Shown: positions 35,825-46,138 of the stretch, piece by piece
Layout: the number at the start of each line of letters is the position of its first letter
Numbering within the stretch: the first letter of the stretch is position 1
DNA from: Bradyrhizobium manausense
GTDB lineage: Bacteria; Pseudomonadota; Alphaproteobacteria; Rhizobiales; Xanthobacteraceae
Assembly (NCBI RefSeq): GCF_018131105.1
Contig: NZ_JAFCJI010000001.1
Span: 3,818,001 to 3,882,000 of the forward strand
Direction: 5' to 3'
DNA: 64,000 nucleotides
The notes under the pieces: generated by a model
Told to the model about the DNA's origin: nothing
The model's database searches: none
Seen by the model: the letters and a program-made list of their open reading frames with translations, nothing else
Program-made: the position numbers and the translations under genes

Positions 35825-36942
35825 TGATGGACCCGGCTCAGGGCACGATCGGCAGCGAAGAGGCCGATACGCGCGACATGCAGAAAAATAATTTTGCAGA
35901 TGTCGGCGGCAATGCGCAGCCGCATCAGGAGGCGCGTCGTGTCAACAACGATCCGCGCGCCAACAACAAGCAGAAGGGCAACCAGGTCCGCCGCGACCGG
36001 CGCGACGTCCACGGCTGGGTCGTGCTCGACAAGCCGATCGGGATGACCTCGACGCAGGCTGTTGCCGTGCTCAAGCGCCTGTTCAATGCCAAGCGCGCGG
36101 GCCATGCCGGGACGCTCGACCCGCTCGCCTCCGGCGGCCTGCCGATCGCGCTCGGCGAAGCCACCAAGACGGTCCCCTTCGTCATGGACGGCCGCAAGCG
36201 CTACCGCTTCACCGTGTGCTGGGGCGAGGAGCGCGATACCGACGACATCGAGGGCCAGGTCACCGCGACCTCGGACCAGCGTCCGACCCGGGAGGCCATC
36301 GAAGCCCTGTTGCCCCGTTTCACCGGGGTGATCGAGCAGGTTCCGCCGCGCTATTCGGCGATCAAGGTCCAGGGCGAGCGGGCCTATGATCTGGCCCGTG
36401 ACGGCGAGATCGTGGAACTGGCACCCCGCCCGGTCGAGATTCACCATTTAACCCTTGTGGATCAACCGGATAATGACAGGGCCGTGTTCGAAGCCGAGTG
36501 CGGCAAGGGTACCTATGTCCGGGCACTGGCCCGCGATATGGGCCGGATTCTCGGTACTTTCGGTCATATCTGCGCGCTGCGGCGGACCCTGGTCGGCCCA
36601 TTCAGCGAAAATGACATGATTCCGCTGGATCAGCTGGAGGCTTTGTGCGATAGAGCCGCGTCCGGCGAGGGAAGCCTCGCCGACGCGCTGATGCCCGTTG
36701 AGACCGCGCTGGACGACATCCCGGCACTGGCCGTCACTCGGGCTGATGCGGCAAGGCTCCATCGGGGCCAAGCCGTTTTGTTGCGCGGACGGGATGCGCC
36801 CACTTGTAGCGGCACAGTCTATGTCACGGTGGCAGGCCGTCTTTTGGCGCTTGCTGAAGTTGGCAATGGCGAAATCATCCCCAAGCGTGTGTTCAACCTG
36901 ACCGGCTTGACTGCCTCAACCGGTCGCAACGAGAGAAATTGA
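35821..36942 (+). CDS. truB: tRNA pseudouridine-55 synthase TruB
   Basis: A 373-residue pseudouridine synthase acting on U55 in the T-loop. The catalytic Asp is in G-H-A-G-T-L-D-P-L-A-S-G near residue 100, and the signature V-L-D-K-P-I-G-M-T-S is near residue 70. The first 60 residues are polar and Asn/Arg-rich and not part of the family core, so an internal start is possible; the ATG at 35821 (followed by ATGATG) overlaps the rbfA stop. rpsO follows 2 bases after the stop. Confidence 0.95.
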   Translation: MMMDPAQGTIGSEEADTRDMQKNNFADVGGNAQPHQEARRVNNDPRANNKQKGNQVRRDRRDVHGWVVLDKPIGMTSTQAVAVLKRLFNAKRAGHAGTLDPLASGGLPIALGEATKTVPFVMDGRKRYRFTVCWGEERDTDDIEGQVTATSDQRPTREAIEALLPRFTGVIEQVPPRYSAIKVQGERAYDLARDGEIVELAPRPVEIHHLTLVDQPDNDRAVFEAECGKGTYVRALARDMGRILGTFGHICALRRTLVGPFSENDMIPLDQLEALCDRAASGEGSLADALMPVETALDDIPALAVTRADAARLHRGQAVLLRGRDAPTCSGTVYVTVAGRLLALAEVGNGEIIPKRVFNLTGLTASTGRNERN

Positions 36943-36944
36943 CG

Positions 36945-37214
36945 ATGTCGATTGCCGCAGAACGCAAAGCGGAAGTCATCAAGACGAATGCCACCAAGGC
37001 CGGCGACACCGGCTCGCCGGAGGTTCAGGTTGCGATCCTGTCGGAACGCATCAACAACCTCACCAGCCATTTCAAGACCCACGTGAAGGACAACCATTCG
37101 CGTCGTGGCCTCTTGAAGCTGGTCTCGACTCGCCGTTCGCTCCTCGACTACCTCAAGAAGAGGGACGAGGCGCGTTACAAGGCGCTGCTCGAGAAGCACA
37201 ACATTCGTCGTTAA
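36945..37214 (+). CDS. rpsO: 30S ribosomal protein S15
   Basis: An 89-residue primary 16S rRNA-binding protein. It has G-D-T-G-S-P-E-V-Q-V-A near residue 21 and D-N-H-S-R-R-G-L-L-K-L-V-S near residue 48. The length is exact for the family. It is followed by an intrinsic terminator, so rpsO transcripts can end here while pnp has its own long leader. Confidence 0.98.
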   Translation: MSIAAERKAEVIKTNATKAGDTGSPEVQVAILSERINNLTSHFKTHVKDNHSRRGLLKLVSTRRSLLDYLKKRDEARYKALLEKHNIRR

Positions 37215-37222
37215 GAGTTCTT

Positions 37223-37246
37223 GCGCGCGCCACTGGCGCGCGTTTT
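37223..37246 (+). terminator. rpsO intrinsic terminator
   Basis: cgcgcgcc (37224-37231) and ggcgcgcg (37235-37242) pair exactly around a 3-base loop and are followed by TTTT, 9 bases after the rpsO stop. Confidence 0.75.
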
Positions 37247-37593
37247 AGCGCGTGGTTTCGAGCGAAAGCGCTTATTTCAGGGTTTTTGATCGAGCCTCAC
37301 GCGTACGTCCGGTGTGCGGGCCAACGGTGCTTCGCATCCGGGGCACGATGAGCGAAGACCGCGGTTCGGTGTTCGCGAACGTGCCGACTGACAGTCCAGC
37401 AGCAATCCGGCGGCTGGGCGCAACGGGCAAGGTGCCCGTATGACCCGAAAGGATGGACGCCATCCGACATCCAAAAACCATGGCAGGATCGCAGGACGCT
37501 GATCGCCCGCTCCGATCAGCGTCCTGCAATCTTGACATGGTTTTTGTTTTTCGAGCCGTCCCTTCTTTCGAGAACCCATGAAAGAAGACCTCT
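37247..37593 (+). other. Long pnp leader
   Basis: About 350 bases from the rpsO terminator to pnp with no supported gene; short open frames here lack ribosome sites. It contains smaller stems (ggatgg/ccatcc at 37451-37465, gggca/tgccc near 37425) and the 34-bp hairpin at 37472-37546. The layout resembles the structured pnp leaders of enterobacteria. Confidence 0.55.
37472..37546 (+). promoter_or_regulatory. 34-bp hairpin in the pnp leader (candidate RNase III target)
   Basis: The inner arm gcaggacgctgatcg (37491-37505) is perfectly complementary to cgatcagcgtcctgc (37513-37527) across the loop cccgctc. The stem continues outward through 37472-37490 with 37528-37546 (caaaaaccatg pairs with catggtttttg), with only two mismatches and one G-U in 34 positions. 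It ends 47 bases before the pnp ATG. In E. coli, RNase III cuts a comparable stem in the pnp leader and PNPase then represses its own mRNA; the same role is inferred here. The T-rich 3' side could also allow termination. Confidence 0.7.
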
Positions 37594-39756
37594 ATGTTCA
37601 ATAAGCATTCAGTCGAGATCGACTGGGGCGGACGCCCTCTCAAGCTCGAAACCGGCAAGATCGCCCGCCAGGCCGACGGCGCCGTCCTCGCCACCTACGG
37701 CGAGACCGTGGTGCTCGCCACCGTCGTCGCCGCGAAGGCGCCGCGTGAAGGCGTCGACTTCCTGCCGCTGACCGTCGACTACCAGGAAAAGACCTACGCA
37801 GCCGGCCGCATTCCCGGCGGCTATTTCAAGCGCGAGGGCCGTCCGACCGAGAAGGAGACGCTGGTCTCTCGCCTGATCGACCGTCCAATCCGTCCGCTGT
37901 TCGTCGACGGCTGGCGCAACGAAACCCAGGTGATCGCCACCGTGCTGTCGCACGACATGGAGAACGATCCCGATATCGTCGCGCTGGTGGCCTCCTCGGC
38001 CGCGCTGACCCTGTCCGGCGCGCCGTTCAAGGGCCCGATCGGCGCGGCCCGCGTCGGTTTCGCCAATGACGAGTTCATCCTCAACCCGACGCTCGACGAG
38101 ATGGCCGACACTCAGCTCGACCTGGTCGTCGCCGGCACCGCCGACGCCGTGCTGATGGTGGAATCGGAAGCCAAGGAACTGAACGAAGAGATCATGCTCG
38201 GCGCGGTGATGTTCGGTCACCGTCACTTCCAGCCGGTCATCAAGGCGATCATCGAGCTCGCCGAGAAGGCCGCCAAGGAGCCGCGCGAAGTCACCGTCAT
38301 CGACAATGCCGCGCTCGAGAAGGAAATGCTCGGCCTCGTCGAGCAGGACCTGCGCTCCGCCTACGCCATTCCGGTCAAGCAGGATCGCTACGCCGCGGTC
38401 GGCAAGGTCAAGGAAAAGGTGATTGCCCACTACTTCCCCGAAGGGCAGGAGCCGAAATACGACAAACTGCGCATCAGCGCCGTGTTCAAGGAGCTCGAGG
38501 CGAAGATCGTTCGCTGGAACATCCTCGACACCGGCAAGCGCATCGACGGCCGTGACTCAAAGACCGTGCGCAACATCATCGCCGAAGTCGGCGTGCTGCC
38601 GCGCGCCCACGGCTCGGCGCTGTTCACCCGCGGTGAGACGCAGGGCCTTGTCGTCACCACGCTCGGCACCGGCGAGGACGAGCAGTACATCGACGCGCTG
38701 TCAGGAACGTACAAAGAGACGTTCCTGCTGCACTACAACTTCCCTCCCTACTCGGTCGGTGAGACCGGTCGCCTCGGCGGCACCAAGCGTCGCGAGATCG
38801 GCCACGGCAAGCTCGCCTGGCGCGCGATCCACCCGGTGCTGCCGCCGCATCACGAGTTCCCCTACACGATCCGCGTCGTCTCGGAGATCACCGAGTCGAA
38901 CGGTTCGTCTTCGATGGCTTCGGTCTGCGGCGCTTCGCTCGCGCTGATGGATGCCGGCGTGCCGTTGAAGCGGCCGACCGCGGGCATCGCGATGGGCCTC
39001 ATCCTCGAAGACAAGCGCTTCGCGGTTCTCTCTGACATCCTCGGTGACGAAGACCATCTCGGCGACATGGATTTCAAGGTCGCCGGCACGGAGCAGGGTA
39101 TCACCTCGCTCCAGATGGACATCAAGATCGAGGGCATCACCGAAGAAATCATGAAGGTCGCCCTCGGCCAGGCCAAGGACGGTCGTATCCATATCCTCGG
39201 CGAGATGGCGAAGGCGCTCACCAACGCCCGCGCCGAGCTCGGCGAATACGCGCCGCGCATCGAGACCTTCAAGATCGCCACCGACAAGATCCGCGAAGTG
39301 ATCGGTACCGGCGGCAAGGTGATCCGCGAGATCGTCGAGAAGACCGGCGCCAAGGTCAACATCGAGGACGACGGCACCGTGAAGGTCGCCTCCTCCGACG
39401 GCGAGGCGATGAAGGCCGCGATCAAGTGGATCAAGTCGATCGCGTCCGATCCGGAAGTCGGCCAGATCTATGACGGCACCGTCGTCAAGGTGATGGAGTT
39501 CGGTGCTTTCGTGAACTTCTTCGGCTCCAAGGACGGTCTCGTCCACATCAGCCAGCTCGCTTCGGCGCGCGTGCAGAAGACCTCCGACGTCGTCAAGGAA
39601 GGCGACAAGGTCAAGGTCAAGCTGCTCGGCTTCGACGATCGCGGCAAGACCCGCCTCTCGATGAAGGTTGTCGACCAGACCACCGGCGAAGACCTCGAAG
39701 GCAAGGACAAGGGCGGCGAAGGCGAGAAGGCCCCGCGCGAAGCGGCCGGCGAGTAA
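37594..39756 (+). CDS. pnp: Polyribonucleotide nucleotidyltransferase (PNPase)
   Basis: A 720-residue 3'-5' phosphorolytic exoribonuclease. It has two RNase PH domains (about residues 10-230 and 310-540), a KH domain with V-I-G-T-G-G-K-V-I-R-E-I near residue 570 and an S1 domain near 625-690 (G-A-F-V-N-F-F-G-S-K-D-G-L-V-H-I-S). A Glu/Lys-rich tail follows. It is the last gene of the translation/RNA block and ends in a strong terminator, convergent with katG. Confidence 0.98.
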   Translation: MFNKHSVEIDWGGRPLKLETGKIARQADGAVLATYGETVVLATVVAAKAPREGVDFLPLTVDYQEKTYAAGRIPGGYFKREGRPTEKETLVSRLIDRPIRPLFVDGWRNETQVIATVLSHDMENDPDIVALVASSAALTLSGAPFKGPIGAARVGFANDEFILNPTLDEMADTQLDLVVAGTADAVLMVESEAKELNEEIMLGAVMFGHRHFQPVIKAIIELAEKAAKEPREVTVIDNAALEKEMLGLVEQDLRSAYAIPVKQDRYAAVGKVKEKVIAHYFPEGQEPKYDKLRISAVFKELEAKIVRWNILDTGKRIDGRDSKTVRNIIAEVGVLPRAHGSALFTRGETQGLVVTTLGTGEDEQYIDALSGTYKETFLLHYNFPPYSVGETGRLGGTKRREIGHGKLAWRAIHPVLPPHHEFPYTIRVVSEITESNGSSSMASVCGASLALMDAGVPLKRPTAGIAMGLILEDKRFAVLSDILGDEDHLGDMDFKVAGTEQGITSLQMDIKIEGITEEIMKVALGQAKDGRIHILGEMAKALTNARAELGEYAPRIETFKIATDKIREVIGTGGKVIREIVEKTGAKVNIEDDGTVKVASSDGEAMKAAIKWIKSIASDPEVGQIYDGTVVKVMEFGAFVNFFGSKDGLVHISQLASARVQKTSDVVKEGDKVKVKLLGFDDRGKTRLSMKVVDQTTGEDLEGKDKGGEGEKAPREAAGE

Positions 39757-39781
39757 TCGCTCAAGCCAAACCCAGAAAGCG

Positions 39782-39808
39782 AAGGGCGGCCGAGAGGCCG
39801 CCCTTTTT
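39782..39808 (+). terminator. pnp intrinsic terminator
   Basis: aagggcggcc and ggccgccctt form a perfect 10-bp stem with a GAGA loop, overlapping and followed by a T run (TTTTTG). It lies 25 bases after the pnp stop. Confidence 0.9.
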
Positions 39809-39832
39809 GTTTGTGCTGGCTCCGGAAGAGCG

Positions 39833-39856
39833 ACCTCTCCCGCACGCGGGAGAGGT
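39833..39856 (-). terminator. Hairpin after katG
   Basis: acctctcccg (39833-39842) and cgggagaggt (39847-39856) are exact complements, 8 bases downstream of the katG stop on the minus strand. There is no clear T run in that direction, so termination is likely but not certain. Confidence 0.5.
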
Positions 39857-39864
39857 GCAACAAC

Positions 39865-42024
<2,160 letters not shown>

Positions 42025-42067
42025 GAATACCTCCTCTGGTGGCGTCGCACTCGCGCCATTGACCAGG

Positions 42068-42080
42068 TAGAACCACTCTA
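42068..42080. promoter_or_regulatory. Irr-box-like dyad upstream of katG
   Basis: tagaaccactcta is identical over 13 bases to the sequence at 48197-48209 in the irr promoter. It has dyad symmetry (TAGA...TCTA) and is close to the iron control element bound by Irr in B. japonicum as I recall it. It lies 44 bases upstream of katG and 59 upstream of oxyR. Confidence 0.5.
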
Positions 42081-42116
42081 AGCGCGGCCTTCGATCAGGG
42101 GAAGTTGACTTTAATG

Positions 42117-42127
42117 ATCGCTGCGAT
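42117..42127. promoter_or_regulatory. Candidate OxyR-binding palindrome
   Basis: ATCGC-T-GCGAT is a perfect 5+1+5 palindrome centred 17 bases before the oxyR ATG, in the divergent oxyR/katG region. LysR-type regulators usually bind such dyads near their own start. Assigned by position only. Confidence 0.35.
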
Positions 42128-42138
42128 AGGTTTTTCTG

Positions 42139-43065
42139 ATGATCAATCTGACGCTGCGTCAGCTGCGGTATTTCGACGCGTTGGCTCGCCATGGTCATTT
42201 TGGCCGCGCCGCAGAGGCCTGTTCCATCTCGCAGCCGGCGCTGTCGATGCAGATCAAGGAACTCGAGGAGGCGCTCGGCGGCCTGCTGCTGGAGCGCAGT
42301 GCGCGCCAGGTGGCATTGACCCGGTTCGGCGAGGAGCTCGCGCCGCGCGTCCGCGAGATCCTGCGCTCGGTCGATGAGCTCGGTGATTTTGCCCGCGCCT
42401 CGCAGGACCGTTTTGCCGGGCGCTTGCGCATCGGCATGATCCCGACGATCGCGCCCTATCTGCTGCCCAAGATCACCAAGAATCTCACGCGCTTGCATCC
42501 GGAGCTCGACATCCGCGTGCGCGAGACGATGACGCCGCGGCTGATCCAGGAACTGGTGGAGGGCCGGCTCGACACGGCCATCGTCGCGCTGCCGGTCTCC
42601 GAACCGTCGCTCACCGAGGTTGCCCTGTTCGAGGAAAAATTCCTGCTGGTGCGGCCGGGCACGGATGCGGGCACGCCGGCGCCTTCGCGCGAGATGATGC
42701 GCGAAATGCGGCTGCTTCTGCTCGAAGAAGGCCATTGCTTCCGCGACCAGGCGCTGTCGTTCTGCAACATGCAATCGGCCCCGCCACGCGAGATGCTGGA
42801 CGCGAATTCGCTGTCGACGCTGGTCCAGATGGTCAGCGCCGGCATCGGTGTCACCTTGATTCCGGAGATGGCGGTGTCGGTGGAGACGCGATCGGCTTCC
42901 GTCTCGCTGTCGCGCTTCCGGGACCCCGAGCCCTCGCGCACCATCGGCATGGTCTGGCGCAAGACAAGTCCACTGGCGCGCCAGTTGCTGCAAATCTCCG
43001 AAGTGGTGTGCCTGTCAGCCGGCAAGGCGCGCCCGCGGCAGGCCGCGCGCAACCAGAGGGCTTGA
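42139..43065 (+). CDS. oxyR: LysR-family hydrogen-peroxide sensor OxyR
   Basis: A 308-residue LysR regulator with an N-terminal HTH (A-R-H-G-H-F-G-R-A-A-E-A-C-S-I-S-Q-P-A-L-S) and a C-terminal effector domain. Cys200 and Cys209, in E-E-G-H-C-F-R-D-Q-A-L-S-F-C, match the redox pair Cys199/Cys208 of E. coli OxyR in spacing and surroundings, so disulfide sensing of peroxide is well supported. It is divergent from katG, its expected main target. A GNAT gene follows 9 bases downstream. Confidence 0.95.
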   Translation: MINLTLRQLRYFDALARHGHFGRAAEACSISQPALSMQIKELEEALGGLLLERSARQVALTRFGEELAPRVREILRSVDELGDFARASQDRFAGRLRIGMIPTIAPYLLPKITKNLTRLHPELDIRVRETMTPRLIQELVEGRLDTAIVALPVSEPSLTEVALFEEKFLLVRPGTDAGTPAPSREMMREMRLLLLEEGHCFRDQALSFCNMQSAPPREMLDANSLSTLVQMVSAGIGVTLIPEMAVSVETRSASVSLSRFRDPEPSRTIGMVWRKTSPLARQLLQISEVVCLSAGKARPRQAARNQRA

Positions 43066-43074
43066 GAGACCGCA

Positions 43075-43536
43075 ATGTCGGACCTGATCATCCGCCCCGC
43101 ACGCGCTGAGGAATATGACGAGATCGGCCGCGTCTGGATGGAGAGCTGGGTCTCGACCGGCCTCGCCGAGACCAGCGAATTCCTGCTGGCCAATTTGCGT
43201 GCACGCATCCGGCGCGAGATGGAGAACGGCTGGAGCCTGTTCGTCGCCGACGACAACGGCACCATCGCCGCCATGCTCGCGCTGCATCTGCCAAAGCTTT
43301 ATCTCGATATGCTGTTCGTCGGACCCGCCTATCAGGGGCAATCGCTCGGTCGGAAGCTGCTTGCCTTCACACGCACGCAAATGCCCGACGAGATGTACCT
43401 GCGCTGCATCCGCGAGAACGAAAAGGCCTGGCGCTGGTACGAGCGCGAAGGATTCATGTTCGAGAAGGAAGAGATCGAGCCATCGAACGGGTTCATCATG
43501 AAATACTACCGGTGGAGGCGAGAGCCCGCCGGATAG
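43075..43536 (+). CDS. GNAT-family N-acetyltransferase
   Basis: A 153-residue acetyltransferase starting 9 bases after oxyR and probably co-transcribed. The acetyl-CoA loop is L-F-V-G-P-A-Y-Q-G-Q-S-L-G-R-K-L near residue 85, followed by N-E-K-A-W-R-W-Y-E-R-E-G-F near residue 120. The substrate is unknown. Its place behind oxyR suggests co-expression with the regulator rather than a known antioxidant role. Confidence 0.85.
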   Translation: MSDLIIRPARAEEYDEIGRVWMESWVSTGLAETSEFLLANLRARIRREMENGWSLFVADDNGTIAAMLALHLPKLYLDMLFVGPAYQGQSLGRKLLAFTRTQMPDEMYLRCIRENEKAWRWYEREGFMFEKEEIEPSNGFIMKYYRWRREPAG

Positions 43537-43627
43537 GCCCGACCTCCCGATGCAGCTTGCGGTTGTCATGATCCCCACCTAGTGTGGCGTGACCGATCAC
43601 CGCCTGCCTCTGATCTCCCCGGAATCC

Positions 43628-44470
43628 ATGGTTCGAATTGCTGTCTCGCTGATCGCGCTGCTGTCCCTTCTGACCTCGGCAGTCGCGCAAACGCCTCCCG
43701 CACCCACTGCGGCGCCCGCTCAGGCTGCGACGCCGGCAAAGCCGGCGGCCAAGAAGGCCGCAAAGCCGAAGGCCAAGCCGATTACGAAGCTGCCGGTCGC
43801 GGCAGAGAGCGGCCCGTGCCGGCTTGGCGTGATTTCCGTGATCGGAGAGCACTACTCCGTGCAGAAATTCGGTCTCACGATTTTCGAGAATGAAGCAAGC
43901 GAGATCCCAATCGACTGGGGCCTCGATGATCTCGTCTTTGCGCGGGTGCGCGCGGCAACGGGCAACGATCCTGCGGTGCGCAGGATCGCCTATCCCAGGG
44001 GCGTCTTCGAGCCCTTCTATAATCCGAAGACGATTCTCATCCGGGATCCCGGAGAGCCTCTGCCGGTCATAGTGCGGAGCTTCACTGCGAATGCGCATTG
44101 CGAGCGCTATCTTGTCGCAACCACGTTCAAGGCTGAGTTGCCGAATTCCCACATGACGCTGAACGGCATCGGCACCTACAATCAGGGTATCGGCGGCATC
44201 CTCCGTCACTCGCACCTGTTTGCCAATGTTGCGATCACAATGATCGACGGCCGCAGCTACGAGGAGATCAAGCGCCCCTTTGTGAATTTCGGCGCGAACT
44301 TCGCCGCGAGCATGCGACTGACCGAAGACCCGCTCACCAAGCTCGACAACTCGCTGTTTCCCGACCCGCCGGCGGCAGCTTCGGCCAACACCACGCTGCG
44401 CGAAAGGACTCGGGCACTCGTCGCTGACAGGCTCGATCGGGGCCTGCCCGGCTATCTCAAGGAAGACTGA
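43628..44470 (+). CDS. Secreted protein of unknown function
   Basis: A 280-residue protein with a clear signal peptide (M-V-R-I-A-V-S-L-I-A-L-L-S-L-L ending at A-V-A-Q near residue 21), then an Ala/Pro/Lys-rich linker (A-K-K-A-A-K-P-K-A-K-P near residue 45) and a globular part from about residue 62. Two Cys (G-P-C-R-L-G and A-H-C-E-R-Y) could form a periplasmic disulfide. I do not recognise the fold. An upstream GTG at 43589 would place residues before the signal peptide and is less likely. Confidence 0.7.
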   Translation: MVRIAVSLIALLSLLTSAVAQTPPAPTAAPAQAATPAKPAAKKAAKPKAKPITKLPVAAESGPCRLGVISVIGEHYSVQKFGLTIFENEASEIPIDWGLDDLVFARVRAATGNDPAVRRIAYPRGVFEPFYNPKTILIRDPGEPLPVIVRSFTANAHCERYLVATTFKAELPNSHMTLNGIGTYNQGIGGILRHSHLFANVAITMIDGRSYEEIKRPFVNFGANFAASMRLTEDPLTKLDNSLFPDPPAAASANTTLRERTRALVADRLDRGLPGYLKED

Positions 44471-44571
44471 TCCGGACTGGCGGCGGTCTGCGCCGTCGTG
44501 CATTGCGGATTCGATGCAGACGCGTCATGAATCCGCCCCGGCTTACCTCATGCCGACGAAAGGTCTGCGCC

Positions 44572-45168
44572 ATGATCAAGCTCTATTGGTCGCCTCGCTC
44601 GCGCTCGTTCTCGACACTCTGGCTGATGGAAGAGAGCGGACTGCCCTATGAGCGCGTGCTGACCGACATTTCGACGGGTGCCCAGAAAGCGCCGGACTAT
44701 TTGAAGGTCAACCCGATGGGCAAGGTGCCGGCGCTCAGCGATGGCGAGGCCGCGCTCGGCGAATCCGCGGCGATTTGCGCCTACATCGCCGATCGTTATC
44801 CGGAGACGAAGCTGGCCCCTGATGTGACCGATCCGCGTCGCGCGCGCTATCTGCAATGGCTGTTCTTCTCACCGAGTTGCATTGAACCGGCGATCATCCA
44901 GATCTTCACCAAGATCGAGGTGCCGACCTCGACCGCCGCGTGGGGCAGCGCGGCGCAGGTGTTCGACGTGCTGGAAGCGGCGCTCGAAAAGGGGCCGTGG
45001 ATTCTCGGCGAGAAATTTTCCGCCGCCGACATCACGATCGGCTCGGGCCTGAACTTCGCGGTGCGCCTGTTCAAGATGGTGCCGACCCGCCCGGCCTTCG
45101 ATGCCTATATCGCGCGCTGCATGGCGCGGCCGGCATTCCAGCGCGCGGAGAAGATCGCGGCGGGTTAG
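44572..45168 (+). CDS. Glutathione S-transferase family protein
   Basis: A 198-residue protein with an N-terminal thioredoxin-like domain (I-K-L-Y-W-S-P-R-S-R-S-F-S-T, with Ser as likely catalytic residue; V-N-P-M-G-K-V-P-A-L near residue 50; E-S-A-A-I-C-A-Y-I near residue 65) and an all-helical C-terminal domain with the F-S-A-A-D-I-T-I-G motif near residue 150. The start at 44572 was chosen because the GST fold begins immediately there. It converges with fabI, 2 bases apart. Substrates are unknown. Confidence 0.88.
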   Translation: MIKLYWSPRSRSFSTLWLMEESGLPYERVLTDISTGAQKAPDYLKVNPMGKVPALSDGEAALGESAAICAYIADRYPETKLAPDVTDPRRARYLQWLFFSPSCIEPAIIQIFTKIEVPTSTAAWGSAAQVFDVLEAALEKGPWILGEKFSAADITIGSGLNFAVRLFKMVPTRPAFDAYIARCMARPAFQRAEKIAAG

Positions 45169-45170
45169 TC

Positions 45171-45971
45171 CTAGTCCGGCGTCTTCAGATCGTCCGGCCG
45201 CGGCATCAGGACGATGTTGTAGCCGGAGTCGACATAGTGAATCTCGCCGGTCACTCCGCCGGAGAGATCCGACAAGAGATACAGCGCCGAACCACCGAGC
45301 TCATCGAGCGTGACGCCGCGGCGGAGCGGCGAATGCTTCTGCATGTATGCAAACATCGCACGCGCCTCTCCGATGCCGGAGCCGGCGAGCGTGCGGATGG
45401 GACCCGCAGAGATCGCGTTGACGCGGATGCCGCGCGGTCCGAAATCGGAAGCGAGATAGCGCACGGAGGCTTCCAGCGCCGCCTTGGCCACGCCCATCAC
45501 GTTGTAGTTCGGCATCGCGCGCTCCGACGCACCGAAGGTCAGCGTGATCATGCTGCCGCCGTCCGTCATCAGTTCGGCGGCGCGCTTCGCGACCTCCGTG
45601 AACGAGAAGCAGGAGATCACCATGGTGCGCGAAAAATTCTCGCGGCTGGTGTCGGCGTAGCGGCCCTTCAGCTCGTTCTTGTCAGCGAAGCCGATCGCGT
45701 GGATGACGAAGTCGAGCTTGCCCCAATTTTCGCGCAAGACGTCGAACGTGGCGTCGACGCTGGCGATGTCCTCGACGTCGCACGGCAGCACCAGTTCCAC
45801 ACCCAACGATTCCGCCAACGGCTTGACGCGCTTGCCGAGGGCCTCGCCCTGGAAGGTGAAAGCAAGCTCGGCGCCGTGGGCGTGCAGCGTCTTCGCCATG
45901 CCCCAGGCGATCGAATGATCATTGGCGATGCCCATGATCAGACCGCGCTTGCCTTTCATCAGACCTTCCAT
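45171..45971 (-). CDS. fabI: Enoyl-[acyl-carrier-protein] reductase FabI
   Basis: A 266-residue short-chain dehydrogenase/reductase that catalyses the last step of each fatty-acid elongation cycle. The coenzyme motif is G-I-A-N-D-H-S-I-A-W-G near residue 14. The catalytic Tyr-x6-Lys is Y-N-V-M-G-V-A-K near residue 157. Start at 45971, or at M-K-G-K-R (45959). It is downstream of fabA and fabB in the same direction, which gives an unsaturated-fatty-acid gene group, with a palindromic repeat separating it from fabB. Confidence 0.93.
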   Translation of the reverse strand: MEGLMKGKRGLIMGIANDHSIAWGMAKTLHAHGAELAFTFQGEALGKRVKPLAESLGVELVLPCDVEDIASVDATFDVLRENWGKLDFVIHAIGFADKNELKGRYADTSRENFSRTMVISCFSFTEVAKRAAELMTDGGSMITLTFGASERAMPNYNVMGVAKAALEASVRYLASDFGPRGIRVNAISAGPIRTLAGSGIGEARAMFAYMQKHSPLRRGVTLDELGGSALYLLSDLSGGVTGEIHYVDSGYNIVLMPRPDDLKTPD

Positions 45972-45994
45972 GTCGCGATCACCTTCCGCTGTCC

Positions 45995-46108
45995 GTCATG
46001 CCCGGGCTTATCCCGGGCATCCACGCTCTTCCGCACCGGTAGCAAAGACGTGGATGGCCGAGACATCTAGCGCGAAGACGCGCTTCGCGCTTTTGCTCCG
46101 GCCATGAC
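45995..46108. repeat. Intergenic palindromic repeat, family B
   Basis: A 114-base element from gtcatgcccgggcttatccc to the closing gctccggccatgac, holding inner complementary parts catccacg(ct)ctt / agacgtggatg and the self-complementary agcgcgaag/cttcgcgct. It lies between fabB and fabI. Related pieces occur at 16842-16962 and 48806-48836. Confidence 0.7.
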
Positions 46109-46138
46109 GAAAAAACTACCAATGCGTCCGCCGGGACG

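Noticed and set aside
37252..37443. Short open frame in the pnp leader
   Set aside because: No ribosome site, poor start, and the region is better explained as structured leader.
37533..37538. TTGACA as a -35 element for pnp
   Set aside because: It is part of the 3' arm of the long hairpin and has no -10 at proper spacing.
42025..42993. Long minus-strand open frame extending katG upstream by more than 300 residues
   Set aside because: It runs antisense through oxyR, has no catalase-peroxidase similarity, and a strong GGAGG fixes the katG start at 42024.
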